The notes beneath the pieces were generated by a model that saw only the letters and a list, made by a program, of their open reading frames with translations, searched no databases and was not told the origin of the DNA. The translations under genes were made by a program, and so were the position numbers. 64,000 bases of DNA from Nitrosopumilus piranensis (GTDB taxonomy: Archaea > Thermoproteota > Nitrososphaeria > Nitrososphaerales > Nitrosopumilaceae). Positions 1 to 7,358 of this stretch are shown in pieces. Numbering within the stretch: the stretch's first letter is position 1; every line of letters starts with the position of its first letter. Location: assembly GCF_000875775.1 (NCBI RefSeq), contig NZ_CP010868.1, positions 992,001 to 1,056,000 of the forward strand, read 5' to 3'.

Positions 1-38
1 TTGTAAAAACTGAGAATAAAAATCGTGCCTAAAAATTT

Positions 39-341
39 CTAAATGTCTACGTAGATTCCATCGTCTCTTGCCTCAACAGGATACGTCTCTAATTTGACAT
101 CTTTGAGATAGTCAGTCAGTTCTCCTGTTTTGATGTTGTAGTGCCAGAAATGAAGTGGGCATTCAACGATGTCTCCTTCAAGCTTGCCTGGTGCAATTGA
201 ACCATCTTGATGAACACATAGATCATCCATTGCGTGATATCCATCTTGATTAAAAATTGCAATCTGCTTTCCATCAATTTTGAAGGCTTTGCCTTTTCCT
301 GAATCAATATCTCCTTTTTCTGCAATTTTCTTCCAAGTCAA
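39..341 (-). CDS. Rieske [2Fe-2S] ferredoxin-like protein
   Basis: A 100-residue soluble single-domain Rieske protein. The two cluster-binding boxes are visible: Cys42-x-His44 in LCVHQDG and Cys61-x2-His64 in CPLHFWHY, about 17 residues apart as in NirD/ferredoxin-type Rieske proteins. No signal peptide or membrane anchor is present, so it is probably a cytoplasmic electron carrier rather than a bc1 component. The partner oxidoreductase is not evident; the divergent neighbour is ahcY. The family call is firm, the physiological role unknown. Confidence 0.9.
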   Translation of the reverse strand: MTWKKIAEKGDIDSGKGKAFKIDGKQIAIFNQDGYHAMDDLCVHQDGSIAPGKLEGDIVECPLHFWHYNIKTGELTDYLKDVKLETYPVEARDDGIYVDI

Positions 342-416
342 TGATTTTCTGATAATTTTGTCATTTATTTACATTCGCATGATAAGATTTTATATCTCCA
401 AAAGTGGGATTGTCTT

Positions 417-1658
417 ATGAGTAAAGTAAAGTCTAGTCCAAAACTGATCAAAGAAGGAAAACTATCTTATGAATGGGCAAGATCTCATATGCAAATTTTA
501 GATAATACAATTAACAGATTAAAAAAATCAAAACCTCTCAAAGGCATTACTCTTGGATTCTGTCTTCATATTACAAAAGAGACTTCGGTGCTTTTAATGG
601 GCGCAAAAGAACTTGGTGCAAACGTTGCATGCTGTGGTGGAAATCCTCTTACAACACAAGATAACGTTGCAGCATTTTTAGCCTCTCAAGGAATTCATGT
701 CTATGCATGGAATGGGCAATCTGTTAAAGATTATGATTGGTGCATTGATCAAGTTCTAAAACACAAACCAACAATTCTTACTGATGATGGCGCTGACATG
801 AACATCAAGGCTCACTTTGACAAGCGATTTAAGAACATGAAAATTTTAGGTGCAACTGAAGAGACAACTGCTGGTGTTACAAGAATCAGAGCAGTTGAGA
901 ATCAAGGAAAGTTACGTTACCCTGTAATCTTGGTAAATGAGGCATATACAAAACATATGTTTGATAATCGATATGGCACTGGTCAAAGTACAATTGATGG
1001 ATACCTTCGTGCCATGAATTTACTTATGGCATCAAAACGTGTTGTAGTTGTAGGATATGGTTGGGTTGGACGCGGTGTTGCATCAAGATCCCATGGAATG
1101 GGCTCCAAAGTAATTGTCACAGAGATTGATCCTATAAAAGCACTTGAAGCACATATGGATGGATTTGAGGTAATGCCAATGTCACAAGCTGCCAAGATTG
1201 GTGATATCTTTATCACCTGTACTGGAATGACTAGTGTAATTAGAAAAGAACACATTCTAAATATGAAAGATGGTGCAATTATGGGAAATGTTGGCCACTT
1301 TGATGTAGAAATTGATAGTGAATTTTTGTTAAAGAAATCAAAATCTGTTAAAGAAGTAAGACCCTCGCTTGATGAATGTGTTTTGAAAAACGGAAAGAAA
1401 GTCTATCTGATTGGGCAAGGCCGTCTTGCAAACCTGGTTGCTGCAGAAGGACATCCTCCAGAAGTAATGGCCCAATCATTTTCAAATCAGATTTTATCTG
1501 TGATGTACATCCTCAAAAATCACAAAAAGATGGAAAACAAAATAATCAATGTTCCGCAAGAAATTGATACCCAAGTTGCAGTTGATGCACTAAAGGCCAT
1601 GGATGTAAAAATCGATAAACTTACTCCTGAGCAAGTAAAATATGCAAACAGCTGGTAA
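417..1658 (+). CDS. ahcY: S-adenosylhomocysteine hydrolase
   Basis: Cytoplasmic NAD-dependent enzyme that splits S-adenosylhomocysteine into adenosine and homocysteine, recycling the product of SAM-dependent methylation. The 413-residue length suits the shorter archaeal form. Visible hallmarks are LTDDGADM in the substrate domain, the EETTAGV block, TKHMFDNRYGTGQS carrying the catalytic Lys and Asp, and the Rossmann loop GYGWVGRG near residue 212. The C-terminal VKYANSW is the typical tail that closes the partner's NAD site. It lies about 37 nt upstream of metG in the same direction, which is sensible for methionine and SAM metabolism. Confidence 0.97.
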   Translation: MSKVKSSPKLIKEGKLSYEWARSHMQILDNTINRLKKSKPLKGITLGFCLHITKETSVLLMGAKELGANVACCGGNPLTTQDNVAAFLASQGIHVYAWNGQSVKDYDWCIDQVLKHKPTILTDDGADMNIKAHFDKRFKNMKILGATEETTAGVTRIRAVENQGKLRYPVILVNEAYTKHMFDNRYGTGQSTIDGYLRAMNLLMASKRVVVVGYGWVGRGVASRSHGMGSKVIVTEIDPIKALEAHMDGFEVMPMSQAAKIGDIFITCTGMTSVIRKEHILNMKDGAIMGNVGHFDVEIDSEFLLKKSKSVKEVRPSLDECVLKNGKKVYLIGQGRLANLVAAEGHPPEVMAQSFSNQILSVMYILKNHKKMENKIINVPQEIDTQVAVDALKAMDVKIDKLTPEQVKYANSW

Positions 1659-1695
1659 AACTTCTTAACCCCATCACTGCTTTTGAGAATATCTG

Positions 1696-3351
1696 ATGAA
1701 CAAGAGAGCTATCATTACTAGTGCATTACCTTATGCAAATGGTGAAATTCACCTAGGGCATGTTGCATCTACATATTTGCCTGCAGATGTCACAACTAGA
1801 TTTCTAAAACAAAATGGCGTAGAAGCATACTATGTTTGTGCATCTGATGATTTTGGTACTCCGATTCTAATTCAATCTGAAAAGGAAGGAAAAACTCCTG
1901 CAGAATATGTTGCACATTGGAATAAACGTGATTATGAAGATTTTAGTGCATTCAATATCAATTTTGATTATTTTTACAAAACTAGTTCTCCTGAAAATAT
2001 TAAATTTGTTCAAGATGTGTTCAAAAAATTAAATGCTGCAGGGCATATCTATGAGCAAGAAATTATACAATTTTATTGCAATAATGATAAAAAATTCTTG
2101 CCTGACAGATATGTCAAAGGAGCATGTCCCTACTGCGAGGCTGAAGATCAATACTCTGATCTTTGTGAGAGTTGCGGAAGAGTTCCTGAAGAAATAACAA
2201 ATCCAAAATGTTCTTTATGTGGTCAACCGCCAACAAAGGAAAAAACAACACATTACTTTTTCAAACTTAAAAATTTTGGAGAATCACTTTCTAAATGGCT
2301 AGATGAAAATGAGCATCTTCAAAAAGATGTTAAAAAATATGTCCAAAACTGGATTAAATCTGGACTAATTGATTGGGATATTACAAGAGATATTACTTGG
2401 GGTGTTCCAGTACCACTTGAAGGTGCACATGATAAGGTATTCTATGGATGGTTTGATAACCACTTGGCATACATTTCAACTGCACTAAAATTTCTAAATG
2501 ACAAAGGTATTGATGGAAAAGAATTCTGGAACTCTGCTGACATTTATCATTTTATTGGAAAAGATATTGTTTATCATCATTATCTGTTCTTGCCTGCAAT
2601 GAGACTGGGAATCAACAGTGAGTACAAGCTACCTGACTATATTCCAACAAGAGGTCATCTTACACTTCAAGCAAAAAAAATCTCTAAAAGCAGAAATTGG
2701 TATATTGGACTAAAACAATTCTTAGAGTATTACCCTGCAGATTATCTTAGATTCTACCTAGTGTCTATCAATCCATATTCTCAAGATGATTTGAATTTTG
2801 ATTGGGATGACTTTACGACTAGAATTAATTCTGAATTAATTGGAAATCTTGGAAACTTTGTAAATCGTGCATTAGGATTTACAAAAAAGGCATTTGATGG
2901 AAAAATACCCGAGCCTGAAAAATTTGATGAAAAAGATTTTGAGGCAGAGCAAAAAATCAAAAACTTGGCATCTGAGGTTGGTGCCTTAATGGAGCAAAAT
3001 CATCTTGATAGGGCGCTCAAGAAGATTATGGAATTCTCATCTTTTTTTAACCAATATTTCCAGCATAAGGAACCTTGGAAAAAAGGTTCCGGTACTGTAA
3101 CTTGTGTATATCTTTCAGCCAATGCCGTTCGAAGTTTAGCAATTGCAACATTTCCCTTCATTCCTGAATCTGCCCAAAACATTTGGACTCAATTGGCTTT
3201 GGATGGTAATGTTAATGAACAAAATTGGAATGATATGTCTGTTTTAGGAGTTTCTTCAGATCATGTACTTGGGAATGCATCGCTACTATTTGCTAGAGTT
3301 GAAGAATCTGATATTGAAAAATACAAAAAACAATTAGGACCTTCAGAATGA
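1696..3351 (+). CDS. metG: Methionyl-tRNA synthetase
   Basis: Class I aminoacyl-tRNA synthetase charging tRNA-Met. The HIGH-type signature is HLGH at residues 19-22 and the KMSKS loop is KISKS near residue 330. Between them is a zinc-knuckle insert with four Cys-x2-Cys-type pairs (CPYC, CESC, CSLC region), typical of archaeal and eukaryotic enzymes. At 551 residues it lacks the C-terminal EMAP-like tRNA-binding domain found in many bacterial enzymes. The stop codon overlaps closely with the next start (1 nt between TGA and ATG), suggesting cotranscription. Confidence 0.97.
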   Translation: MNKRAIITSALPYANGEIHLGHVASTYLPADVTTRFLKQNGVEAYYVCASDDFGTPILIQSEKEGKTPAEYVAHWNKRDYEDFSAFNINFDYFYKTSSPENIKFVQDVFKKLNAAGHIYEQEIIQFYCNNDKKFLPDRYVKGACPYCEAEDQYSDLCESCGRVPEEITNPKCSLCGQPPTKEKTTHYFFKLKNFGESLSKWLDENEHLQKDVKKYVQNWIKSGLIDWDITRDITWGVPVPLEGAHDKVFYGWFDNHLAYISTALKFLNDKGIDGKEFWNSADIYHFIGKDIVYHHYLFLPAMRLGINSEYKLPDYIPTRGHLTLQAKKISKSRNWYIGLKQFLEYYPADYLRFYLVSINPYSQDDLNFDWDDFTTRINSELIGNLGNFVNRALGFTKKAFDGKIPEPEKFDEKDFEAEQKIKNLASEVGALMEQNHLDRALKKIMEFSSFFNQYFQHKEPWKKGSGTVTCVYLSANAVRSLAIATFPFIPESAQNIWTQLALDGNVNEQNWNDMSVLGVSSDHVLGNASLLFARVEESDIEKYKKQLGPSE

Positions 3352-3352
3352 A

Positions 3353-4105
3353 ATGAAACATATTCCAAGAATTTCAACTAGGGGATACTATGATCTTAAA
3401 ACTGGAAAAACCCTAAAGAAAAACAACTATTATCTTTATCCAAAAAAAGATTTTCAGAAATTAATTGGCTCAAAAGAATTAACCATAATGATTCACGGGT
3501 TGAGAAATGATAATGCTGGTGCAATTGCAAAAGTTCGTTTGGCTCGTAATCGATTAAGAAAATTGAATTACTATTATCCTGTTGTTGGATTTAGTTATGA
3601 TTCAAACACCACTGGTGCTCATTTAATTAAACATGCAAAACATGCACTTCGTGTGGGACAGATTATTGCAAAAAAGAATGGGCATAATCTTGGACGATTT
3701 GTTGAAGATTTTAAAAAACCCAGTCCTCAAACAAAGATCCGCTTAATGGGACATTCTTTGGGCTCTCAAGTCATTTTAAGTACTGTAGAATATCTTGCAA
3801 AAAAGAAACAAAATTTTGGTATTTTAGAAAGCATCTATCTTTTTGGAGCTTCAATCACAGAAGATGTTCCTTCTTCAAAAAAATATGGTAAACTACTTCA
3901 AAATATTGTTAATAAAAAAATTGTTAATCATTATGCCCCTACTGATGAGGTTCTTAGATGGGCAGATGATAAAAAGTATGTTTTAGGGCCTCTTGGTTTA
4001 CATGGTGCAATTAGAAAACCAATTTCTAAGTATCATCAAAAACTTGTAAAACCAAAAAATCATAGATTTGCAAGTTATGCTACAGTGTTGAATACATTCC
4101 CTTAA
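3353..4105 (+). CDS. Alpha/beta hydrolase-fold protein of unknown substrate
   Basis: A 250-residue protein with an alpha/beta hydrolase layout: an oxyanion strand TIMIHGLRND near residue 45 and the nucleophile elbow GHSLGSQ near residue 137. A late His (in PKNHRFASY) could complete the triad; the acid residue is not certain. No signal peptide is seen, so it is probably cytoplasmic. It starts 1 nt after metG and is likely in the same transcript. The substrate cannot be inferred; lipid or peptide ester hydrolysis are both possible. Confidence 0.7.
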   Translation: MKHIPRISTRGYYDLKTGKTLKKNNYYLYPKKDFQKLIGSKELTIMIHGLRNDNAGAIAKVRLARNRLRKLNYYYPVVGFSYDSNTTGAHLIKHAKHALRVGQIIAKKNGHNLGRFVEDFKKPSPQTKIRLMGHSLGSQVILSTVEYLAKKKQNFGILESIYLFGASITEDVPSSKKYGKLLQNIVNKKIVNHYAPTDEVLRWADDKKYVLGPLGLHGAIRKPISKYHQKLVKPKNHRFASYATVLNTFP

Positions 4106-4139
4106 GTTTCGTATAGTTTTTAGTGCCTATTTTTGAAAT

Positions 4140-5066
4140 TTGATTGTGGTAAAATCAATTAATTTTGTTGTGTTGGGAAAACAAGATATTGCATCTGAAT
4201 TCGGTAAAAAAGGCACTGAAACTGATCTAACTCTTTATGATAGAAAAGAATCTGATGTAATCAAAACATGGGTCATACCTAGTGGATTTCCTGATAAAAT
4301 ACAGCCTTTATTTCAAGCGATTAATCTAGCTGAATATGTAATATTACATGTTGATAAACTAGACAAGTTTACTGGGGAGCAAATCATTGCACTTGATTTA
4401 TTAAAAAAAGAGAAAGGAATATTGTCTCATACATTTGAAGTTGATGAATCTAAACTTGATGCCCTGATTAACGGTACTGTGGTTGAAAAATACATCAAAG
4501 TTGATCAAGACAAAATAAAAGAAGAGATGGATAAACTAGAACCCCTTTCTACTGATGGCTCATCTGAAATGGTAATTGATCACTGTTTTGATGTAAAGGG
4601 GGTTGGCACAGTAATTTTGGGTAAAGTCACTAATGGTAAAGTAAAGCAATATGATAATCTGAAACTATATCCTGCTGGAATTGATGTACTCATAAAATCA
4701 ATACAAATGCATGATGATCCTGTTGAAGAATCCATCTGTCCTGCAAGAGTTGGTTTGGCAGTAAAGGGTGCTAAACCTGATGAGGTTGGGCGTGGTGATG
4801 TTATTTGTGAGGAAGGAACAGTCAATATCAAAACTGAAATTGAAATTGATTTTCAAAAGAATCCTTTTTACAAAAGTGAAATTGCAGAAAATCAAGGTTG
4901 TTTAGTTAACATTGGATTGCAAATCAAAGCTGCAAAGTTTACTTCAATATCTCCTCTTAAACTAACATTTGAAAAACCCATTGTGTGTAAATCTGGGCAA
5001 ATTGCAATTATTCTAAAACCTGAATCCCCTACAATTCGCATTCTTGGTAGTGGCAAAATAAAATAG
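4140..5066 (+). CDS. EF-Tu/SelB-like protein with degenerate GTPase domain
   Basis: A 308-residue protein laid out like a translational GTPase. Residues ~1-110 follow the G-domain pattern but have VLGKQDIASEFGKKG where a P-loop GxxxxGK[S/T] should be, and VIPSGFPDK where DxPGH is expected. Residues ~145-230 match EF-Tu domain 2, including the DHCFDVKGVGTVILGKV strand pair, and ~230-308 match a domain-3-like barrel (IRILGSGKIK end). It probably cannot bind GTP conventionally. Relatives are annotated as SelB-like or EF-Tu domain 2 proteins; no selenoprotein role is implied. The start is TTG. Confidence 0.7.
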   Translation: MIVVKSINFVVLGKQDIASEFGKKGTETDLTLYDRKESDVIKTWVIPSGFPDKIQPLFQAINLAEYVILHVDKLDKFTGEQIIALDLLKKEKGILSHTFEVDESKLDALINGTVVEKYIKVDQDKIKEEMDKLEPLSTDGSSEMVIDHCFDVKGVGTVILGKVTNGKVKQYDNLKLYPAGIDVLIKSIQMHDDPVEESICPARVGLAVKGAKPDEVGRGDVICEEGTVNIKTEIEIDFQKNPFYKSEIAENQGCLVNIGLQIKAAKFTSISPLKLTFEKPIVCKSGQIAIILKPESPTIRILGSGKIK

Positions 5067-5100
5067 TCTAATTTAATAAAATCAAATTTTATAATTTATT

Positions 5101-5631
5101 ATGCGTGGATTAATGATGGGTAGATTTCAACCATTTCATCTTGGTCATTTAGATTTAGCAAAGCAGATTTTAGAACAATGTGATGAGGTAATTATTGCAG
5201 TAACTAGTGCACAATTCAATTATTTGGAAAAAGATCCTTTTACCTCTGGTGAAAGAATTGAGATGATTCATAATTCCCTTAAAGATGAAAATTTGGATTT
5301 GAAAAAATGTTTTGTAATTTCATTAGAAAATCAATTTAATGTTGCAACATGGGCATCATACTTGAAATCTGCTTTACCTCACTTTGATAAAGTGTACAGC
5401 GGAAATGATTATGTTTCAATGCTTCTCTCTGATTCTGGAATTAAAGTGGCAAAACCTAAATTTTTAGATAGAAACCAATTCAATGCTACAAAAATTCGCT
5501 CTATGATAAAATCTGATGAAAACTGGAAAGACTCAGTTCCAAATGCAGTATATGAATTCCTCACAAAAATTAATGCAAAAAATAGACTATCCGTAATTTC
5601 TAAATCTGATACCAACCCCACAAAACACTGA
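5101..5631 (+). CDS. nadM: Nicotinamide-nucleotide adenylyltransferase
   Basis: Archaeal-type NMN adenylyltransferase, making NAD from NMN and ATP. The nucleotidyltransferase signature GRFQPFHLGH occupies residues 7-16, and the second nucleotide-binding block is ATKIRSMI near the C-terminus. The 176-residue size is normal for NadM. The start ATG follows an AT-rich leader. Its TGA overlaps by one base the ATG of a 39-residue zinc-ribbon gene, so the two are translationally coupled or at least cotranscribed. Confidence 0.95.
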   Translation: MRGLMMGRFQPFHLGHLDLAKQILEQCDEVIIAVTSAQFNYLEKDPFTSGERIEMIHNSLKDENLDLKKCFVISLENQFNVATWASYLKSALPHFDKVYSGNDYVSMLLSDSGIKVAKPKFLDRNQFNATKIRSMIKSDENWKDSVPNAVYEFLTKINAKNRLSVISKSDTNPTKH

Positions 5632-5750
5632 TGGATCCCATACGTGCTTGCCCTATTTGCCCTAGTTGTGGATCAAAGAGATTTGTTAGATTGTCTGGTG
5701 ATAAAGTAACTGTACAATGCCGTTCATGCGATAAAATTATTGAAATCTAA
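5631..5750 (+). CDS. 39-residue zinc-ribbon protein
   Basis: A very small gene starting on the last base of nadM (TGATG overlap). The protein has Cys7, Cys10 and Cys13 (CPICPSCG) and Cys30/Cys33 (CRSC) around a short beta segment, the pattern of a zinc ribbon: CxxC, about 16 residues, CxxC. It is complete, with its own stop. Codon use matches the flanking genes. The function is unknown; such ribbons often bind nucleic acid or a protein partner. The coupling to nadM hints at cotranslation only, not at shared chemistry. Confidence 0.75.
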   Translation: MDPIRACPICPSCGSKRFVRLSGDKVTVQCRSCDKIIEI

Positions 5751-5789
5751 GTTTCATAGTTAATATTTGCAAAAGATTCTGCCAAAATC

Positions 5790-6788
5790 ATGGCACAAAC
5801 ATGGAAAGATACTGATATCAGTCTTGATCCAATTAAAGATCAAACCATTGCTGTGATTGGTTATGGAATTCAAGGTGATGCACAAGCAAACAACATGAAA
5901 GACTCTGGTCTAAATGTTATAATCGGTCTTAAGGAAGGCGGAAACAGCTGGAAAAAAGCCGAAGCTGATGGTCACAAAGTAATGTCTGTTGCAGATGCAA
6001 CAAAACAAGCTGACATTATTCACATATTGATTCCAGATATGATTCAAGGTCAAGTATACAAAGATGAAATCGGACCCAATCTTTCAGAAGGAAAAGCATT
6101 GTCATTTTCTCATGCAGCTGCAATCTATTGGAAATGGATTGAAGCCCCAAACAATGTTGATTTAATCATGATTGCACCAAAGGGACCTGGTTCTAAAGTA
6201 AGAGAAACATTTCTTGATAATTTTGGAACTCCTGCCATTGTTGCAGTTGAACAAGACTTTACAGGAAAAGCTTGGGATAAAACATTGGGAATTGCAAAAG
6301 CCATTGGAAGTGCCAGAGCTGGATTGATCAAAACTACTTTCAAAGAAGAGGTAGAAACTGATTGGTTTGGTGAACAGGCAGACCTATGTGGTGGTGCAGC
6401 TTCTATGGTAACAAATGCATTTGAAACTCTAGTTGAAGCAGGATACCAACCAGAAATTGCATACTTTGAAGTCTTACATGAACTCAAACTCATCGTAGAT
6501 ATGATTCAAAGATATGGTATTAATGGAATGTGGAGACGTGTAAGTGAGACTGCAAGATATGGTGGTTTGACTCGTGGACCAATGGTAATGGATGCTGCAA
6601 ACAAAGAGAATATGAAAAAAGTTCTAACAATGATTCAAGATGGAACCTTCAACAAAGAGTGGATTTCTGAATATCAGAAAAGTGGTAAAGATGCATTTGA
6701 CAAATACATGAAACAATATGACGAACACCAAATTGAAAAAGTTGGAAAACAAATGCGTAAAATGATGTGGCCTGATTCCACAGAATAA
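5790..6788 (+). CDS. ilvC: Ketol-acid reductoisomerase (class I)
   Basis: Second step of valine, leucine and isoleucine synthesis: Mg-dependent isomerisation and NAD(P)H reduction of acetolactate or acetohydroxybutyrate. The Rossmann loop is GYGIQGDAQA near residues 24-33, followed by KEGGNSWKKAEADG. The knotted C-terminal domain has the EVETDWFGEQADLCGG metal-binding block and SETARYGG. The 332-residue length is that of the short class I enzyme. The gene is a single unit, with acetolactate synthase genes not in view. It converges on mcmA2. Confidence 0.97.
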   Translation: MAQTWKDTDISLDPIKDQTIAVIGYGIQGDAQANNMKDSGLNVIIGLKEGGNSWKKAEADGHKVMSVADATKQADIIHILIPDMIQGQVYKDEIGPNLSEGKALSFSHAAAIYWKWIEAPNNVDLIMIAPKGPGSKVRETFLDNFGTPAIVAVEQDFTGKAWDKTLGIAKAIGSARAGLIKTTFKEEVETDWFGEQADLCGGAASMVTNAFETLVEAGYQPEIAYFEVLHELKLIVDMIQRYGINGMWRRVSETARYGGLTRGPMVMDAANKENMKKVLTMIQDGTFNKEWISEYQKSGKDAFDKYMKQYDEHQIEKVGKQMRKMMWPDSTE

Positions 6789-6798
6789 TTCTTTTTTC

Positions 6799-7221
6799 TT
6801 ATATTTTTCTTAATTTTGCTACGCCCGTATTGATATGGTTAATTATTGTAGGCAGTGGTGTTCCAGGACCAAATACATGGTCAACTCCAGCTTTAATCAA
6901 TTCTTTATGATCAATTTCAGGAATTACTCCTCCGCCAACAACTAGGACATCGTTGATCTTTTTCTTTTTTAGAGCCTTTACTACTCTTGGAAATAATGTC
7001 CCGTGCGCACCATTAAGTAAACTCATAGCAATTGCATCAACATCTTCGTCTTCTGCAATCTGTGCTACTCTTTCTGGTGTTGCAAAAAGTCCAGAGTAAA
7101 TTACCTCCATTCCTGCATCTCTGAATGCTCTACACAAAACAAGTGCTCCTCTATCATGCCCATCAAGACCTAATTTTGCTACTAAAATCTTGATGTTTCT
7201 TGTTTGTGTTTTTTGTTTCAT
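6799..7221 (-). CDS. mcmA2: Methylmalonyl-CoA mutase, small (B12-binding) subunit
   Basis: Cobalamin-binding subunit of a split methylmalonyl-CoA mutase. The hallmark LDGHDRG (DxHxxG, His being the lower cobalt ligand) is followed by AMSLLNGAH and VVGGGVIP, the other B12-domain blocks. I choose the ATG at 7221 (140 residues), because the further 19 upstream residues need a TTG start and look unlike the family. It is convergent with ilvC and divergent from pepN, and is therefore separated from the large subunit at 11226 by about 4 kb and opposite in strand. It acts with MeaB and the large subunit in the 3HP/4HB cycle. Confidence 0.93.
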   Translation of the reverse strand: MKQKTQTRNIKILVAKLGLDGHDRGALVLCRAFRDAGMEVIYSGLFATPERVAQIAEDEDVDAIAMSLLNGAHGTLFPRVVKALKKKKINDVLVVGGGVIPEIDHKELIKAGVDHVFGPGTPLPTIINHINTGVAKLRKI

Positions 7222-7358
7222 GATGTTATTCGTTATTTTGTATATTTTAAAGGCTTTATTTGATTTTCGAACCCTCAAAACGAGGGGGGTTAAATTTGAT
7301 TTTCTGATTTGTAATTTAATAGAAAATCTACTTAAAGAGTATCAAAATCACCTGAATC

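Noticed and set aside
6125-6493. 122-codon minus-strand frame within ilvC
   Set aside because: Shadow of the ilvC coding frame; no domain and no start context.
7222-7278. N-terminal extension of the mcmA2 subunit
   Set aside because: It needs a TTG start, and the extra 19 residues show no likeness to the family; ATG 7221 fits better.
7262-7290. GAGGGTTCGAAAATC on the minus strand, resembling a tRNA T-arm
   Set aside because: No matching acceptor, D or anticodon arm could be placed on either side; it overlaps the leader between mcmA2 and pepN.
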